64,000 nucleotides of DNA, from assembly GCF_018614585.1 (NCBI RefSeq), contig NZ_JAGGOI010000037.1:22690-86689 (forward strand), read 5' to 3'. Below, piece after piece: positions 62,537 to 64,000 of this stretch. The stretch comes from Streptomyces sp. ISL-1 (GTDB lineage Bacteria > Actinomycetota > Actinomycetes > Streptomycetales > Streptomycetaceae). The first letter of the stretch is position 1, and each line of letters begins with the position of its first letter. A program made the position numbers and the translations under genes. A model generated the notes under the pieces. The model did no database searches, was not told the DNA's origin, and worked only from the letters and a program-made list of their open reading frames with translations.

Positions 62537-64000
62537 ATGACTCGCTCCGAACGCCCGGCCCGCCCGACCCGAAAGCGCCCGGTCAATTCCCGCGCCAAGG
62601 GCCCTGTGAAGGGTTCCGGTAAGGCTCCCGCCCGCAAGGCGGCGCCCCCGCAGGAATTCACGCTGCCGGAAACCATCACACCCGCGCTGCCCGCCGTCGA
62701 GGCGTTCGCCGAGCTGGACATGCCGGCCGCCCTGCTGAAGACCCTCGTGGCGCAGGGCGTGACCGAGCCGTTCCCCATCCAGGGCGCGACCCTGCCGAAC
62801 TCCCTCGCCGGCCGCGACATTCTCGGCCGAGGGCGCACCGGATCCGGCAAGACCCTCGCCTTCGGGCTCGCGCTGCTCGCCCGCATCGCGGGCCGGCGCG
62901 CCGAGCCGCGGGCGCCGCTCGCGCTCGTCCTCGTACCGACGCGTGAGCTCGCACAGCAGGTCACCGACGCCCTCTCGCCGTACGCGACTTCCGTGCAGCT
63001 GCGGCTGACGACGGTTGTCGGCGGGCTGTCGATCAGCAAGCAGTCGGGCGCGCTGCGGCGCGGCGCCGAGGTGCTCGTGGCCACGCCCGGGCGGCTCAAG
63101 GACCTGATCGAGCGGGGCGACTGCGTGCTCGACCAGGTGGCGATCACCGTCCTCGACGAGGCCGACCAGATGGCCGACATGGGCTTCATGCCGCAGGTCA
63201 CGGCGCTGCTCAAGCAGGTCGAGGCCGACGGTCAGCGGATGCTGTTCTCGGCGACGCTGGACAAGAACATCGACCGGCTCGTACGGATGTTTCTCACCGA
63301 TCCCGTGGTGCACTCCGTCGACCCGTCCGCGGGCGCGGTCACCACGATGGAACACCATGTGCTGCACGTGGCGGACGAGACGGACAAGAAGGCCGTGGCG
63401 ACGCGTATCGCGGCCCGCGACGGCCGGGTGCTCCTCTTCGTGGACACCAAGCGCGGGGCCGACCGGTTCACCAAGCGGCTGCTCGCCAGTGGCGTACGGG
63501 CGGCGGCCCTGCACGGCGGCCGCTCGCAGCCGCAGCGCAACCGCACGCTCGACCAGTTCAAGAACGGGCAGGTCACCGCGCTGGTCGCGACGAATGTGGC
63601 GGCCCGTGGCATCCATGTCGACGATCTCGACCTGGTCGTGAACGTGGATCCGCCGGTCGACCACAAGGACTATCTGCACCGCGGTGGGCGTACCGCGCGG
63701 GCGGGCGAGTCCGGCAGCGTAGTGACGCTGGTGCTTCCCGAGCAGCGGCGTGAGATGACCCGGCTGATGGTGGACGCGGGCATCGAGCCGCGCACGGCGA
63801 GGGTCAAGTCGAGCGACGACGAGCTCAGCCGTCTCACCGGGGCGCGCGAGCCGTCGGGGGTCGCGGTCACGATCGAGGTGCCGGTGCCGGTCGTCCAGCA
63901 GCGCCCGCAGCGCCGCCGAGCGCAGGTCCCCGCGCAGGGTGGCCGCGGCGGCGCCCAGTCCGGCACCGCGGCCGGCGGCCGCACCCGAGGACGCCGGGGT
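62537..64000 (+). CDS. DEAD-box RNA helicase (3' end outside window)
   Basis: The frame from ATG 62537 (GGAGGG upstream) is open to the window end, 488 codons so far. After a basic N-terminal tail comes the Q motif (EPFPIQGATLP), Walker A GRGRTGSGKT, PTRELAQQ, TPGRLKDL, DEAD in VLDEADQMADMGF, SAT, and the second RecA domain with VATNVAARGIHVDDL and HRGGRTARAG. The C-terminal region becomes Arg/Gly/Gln-rich, as in helicases that act on structured RNA and ribosomal precursors. Its position after csp suggests a role in cold RNA remodelling. Confidence 0.95.
   Translation, partial: MTRSERPARPTRKRPVNSRAKGPVKGSGKAPARKAAPPQEFTLPETITPALPAVEAFAELDMPAALLKTLVAQGVTEPFPIQGATLPNSLAGRDILGRGRTGSGKTLAFGLALLARIAGRRAEPRAPLALVLVPTRELAQQVTDALSPYATSVQLRLTTVVGGLSISKQSGALRRGAEVLVATPGRLKDLIERGDCVLDQVAITVLDEADQMADMGFMPQVTALLKQVEADGQRMLFSATLDKNIDRLVRMFLTDPVVHSVDPSAGAVTTMEHHVLHVADETDKKAVATRIAARDGRVLLFVDTKRGADRFTKRLLASGVRAAALHGGRSQPQRNRTLDQFKNGQVTALVATNVAARGIHVDDLDLVVNVDPPVDHKDYLHRGGRTARAGESGSVVTLVLPEQRREMTRLMVDAGIEPRTARVKSSDDELSRLTGAREPSGVAVTIEVPVPVVQQRPQRRRAQVPAQGGRGGAQSGTAAGGRTRGRRG

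Overview
The window is high-GC actinobacterial chromosome, almost certainly Streptomyces. The evidence is the strong G/C third-position bias, frequent GTG starts, 4-bp ATGA/GTGA stop-start overlaps, a PriA-type bifunctional isomerase, HGxxPAAW and TrpM-like small proteins, and degenerate GC-rich intergenic repeats. The gene order (rluD, dnaE, his, trp, lgt, gltBD) agrees with what I recall of the conserved core of Streptomyces chromosomes. I see no rRNA, tRNA, insertion sequence, prophage or CRISPR.

Layout: 1-9.2 kb carries an rluD 3' part, a GNAT acetyltransferase, a Na+/H+ antiporter, an MscS channel, a dienelactone-hydrolase-like protein, a Tat-exported PhoD phosphatase, and a membrane-anchored DsbA-like protein with a membrane partner. 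9.3-23 kb carries a DUF2252 kinase-like protein, dnaE, an NYN/OST-HTH RNase-like protein, an ABC exporter, ybaK, a Lon-N-domain protein, an unrecognised cytoplasmic protein and a large solenoid/membrane protein. 23.3-29.2 kb is the his operon hisD-hisC-hisB-(duplicated 31-codon ORF)-(55-aa membrane protein)-hisH-priA-ridA-hisF. 30.0-37.4 kb is hisI-trpE-three small membrane proteins-trpC-trpM-trpB-trpA, ending at a clear terminator. trpF is absent because PriA serves both pathways. 37.4-39.5 kb holds a second DsbA-like protein and lgt.

39.6-47.7 kb (minus strand) is one tightly coupled seven-gene operon: four ADP-ribosylglycohydrolase (ARH/DraG) paralogues, a ribokinase, a class III CoA-transferase and a CitE-like lyase. 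One paralogue lacks metal-ligand motifs, and a perfect 14-bp palindrome sits in the 5' end of the first gene. I find no function known to me for this set, and it is my best candidate for an undescribed system. 48-56.8 kb carries a VIT1-like metal transporter, gltBD, a TerF-like VWA protein and a HutD-like protein. 56.9-62.0 kb (two acyl-CoA dehydrogenases, IpdF-like SDR, KstR2-like TetR, FadA6-like thiolase) matches in order and in operator sequence the mycobacterial KstR2 steroid-ring degradation regulon. The window ends with a cold-shock protein preceded by a structured leader, and a DEAD-box helicase cut by the window edge.

A recurring theme is small tandem or dispersed repeats. These include a 93-bp translationally coupled duplication in the his operon, a 27-bp array before trpB, a 150-bp in-frame duplication inside an acyl-CoA dehydrogenase, 14-bp repeats spanning a stop codon, and a complex intergenic element present in inverted copies at 18.8 and 34.9 kb.
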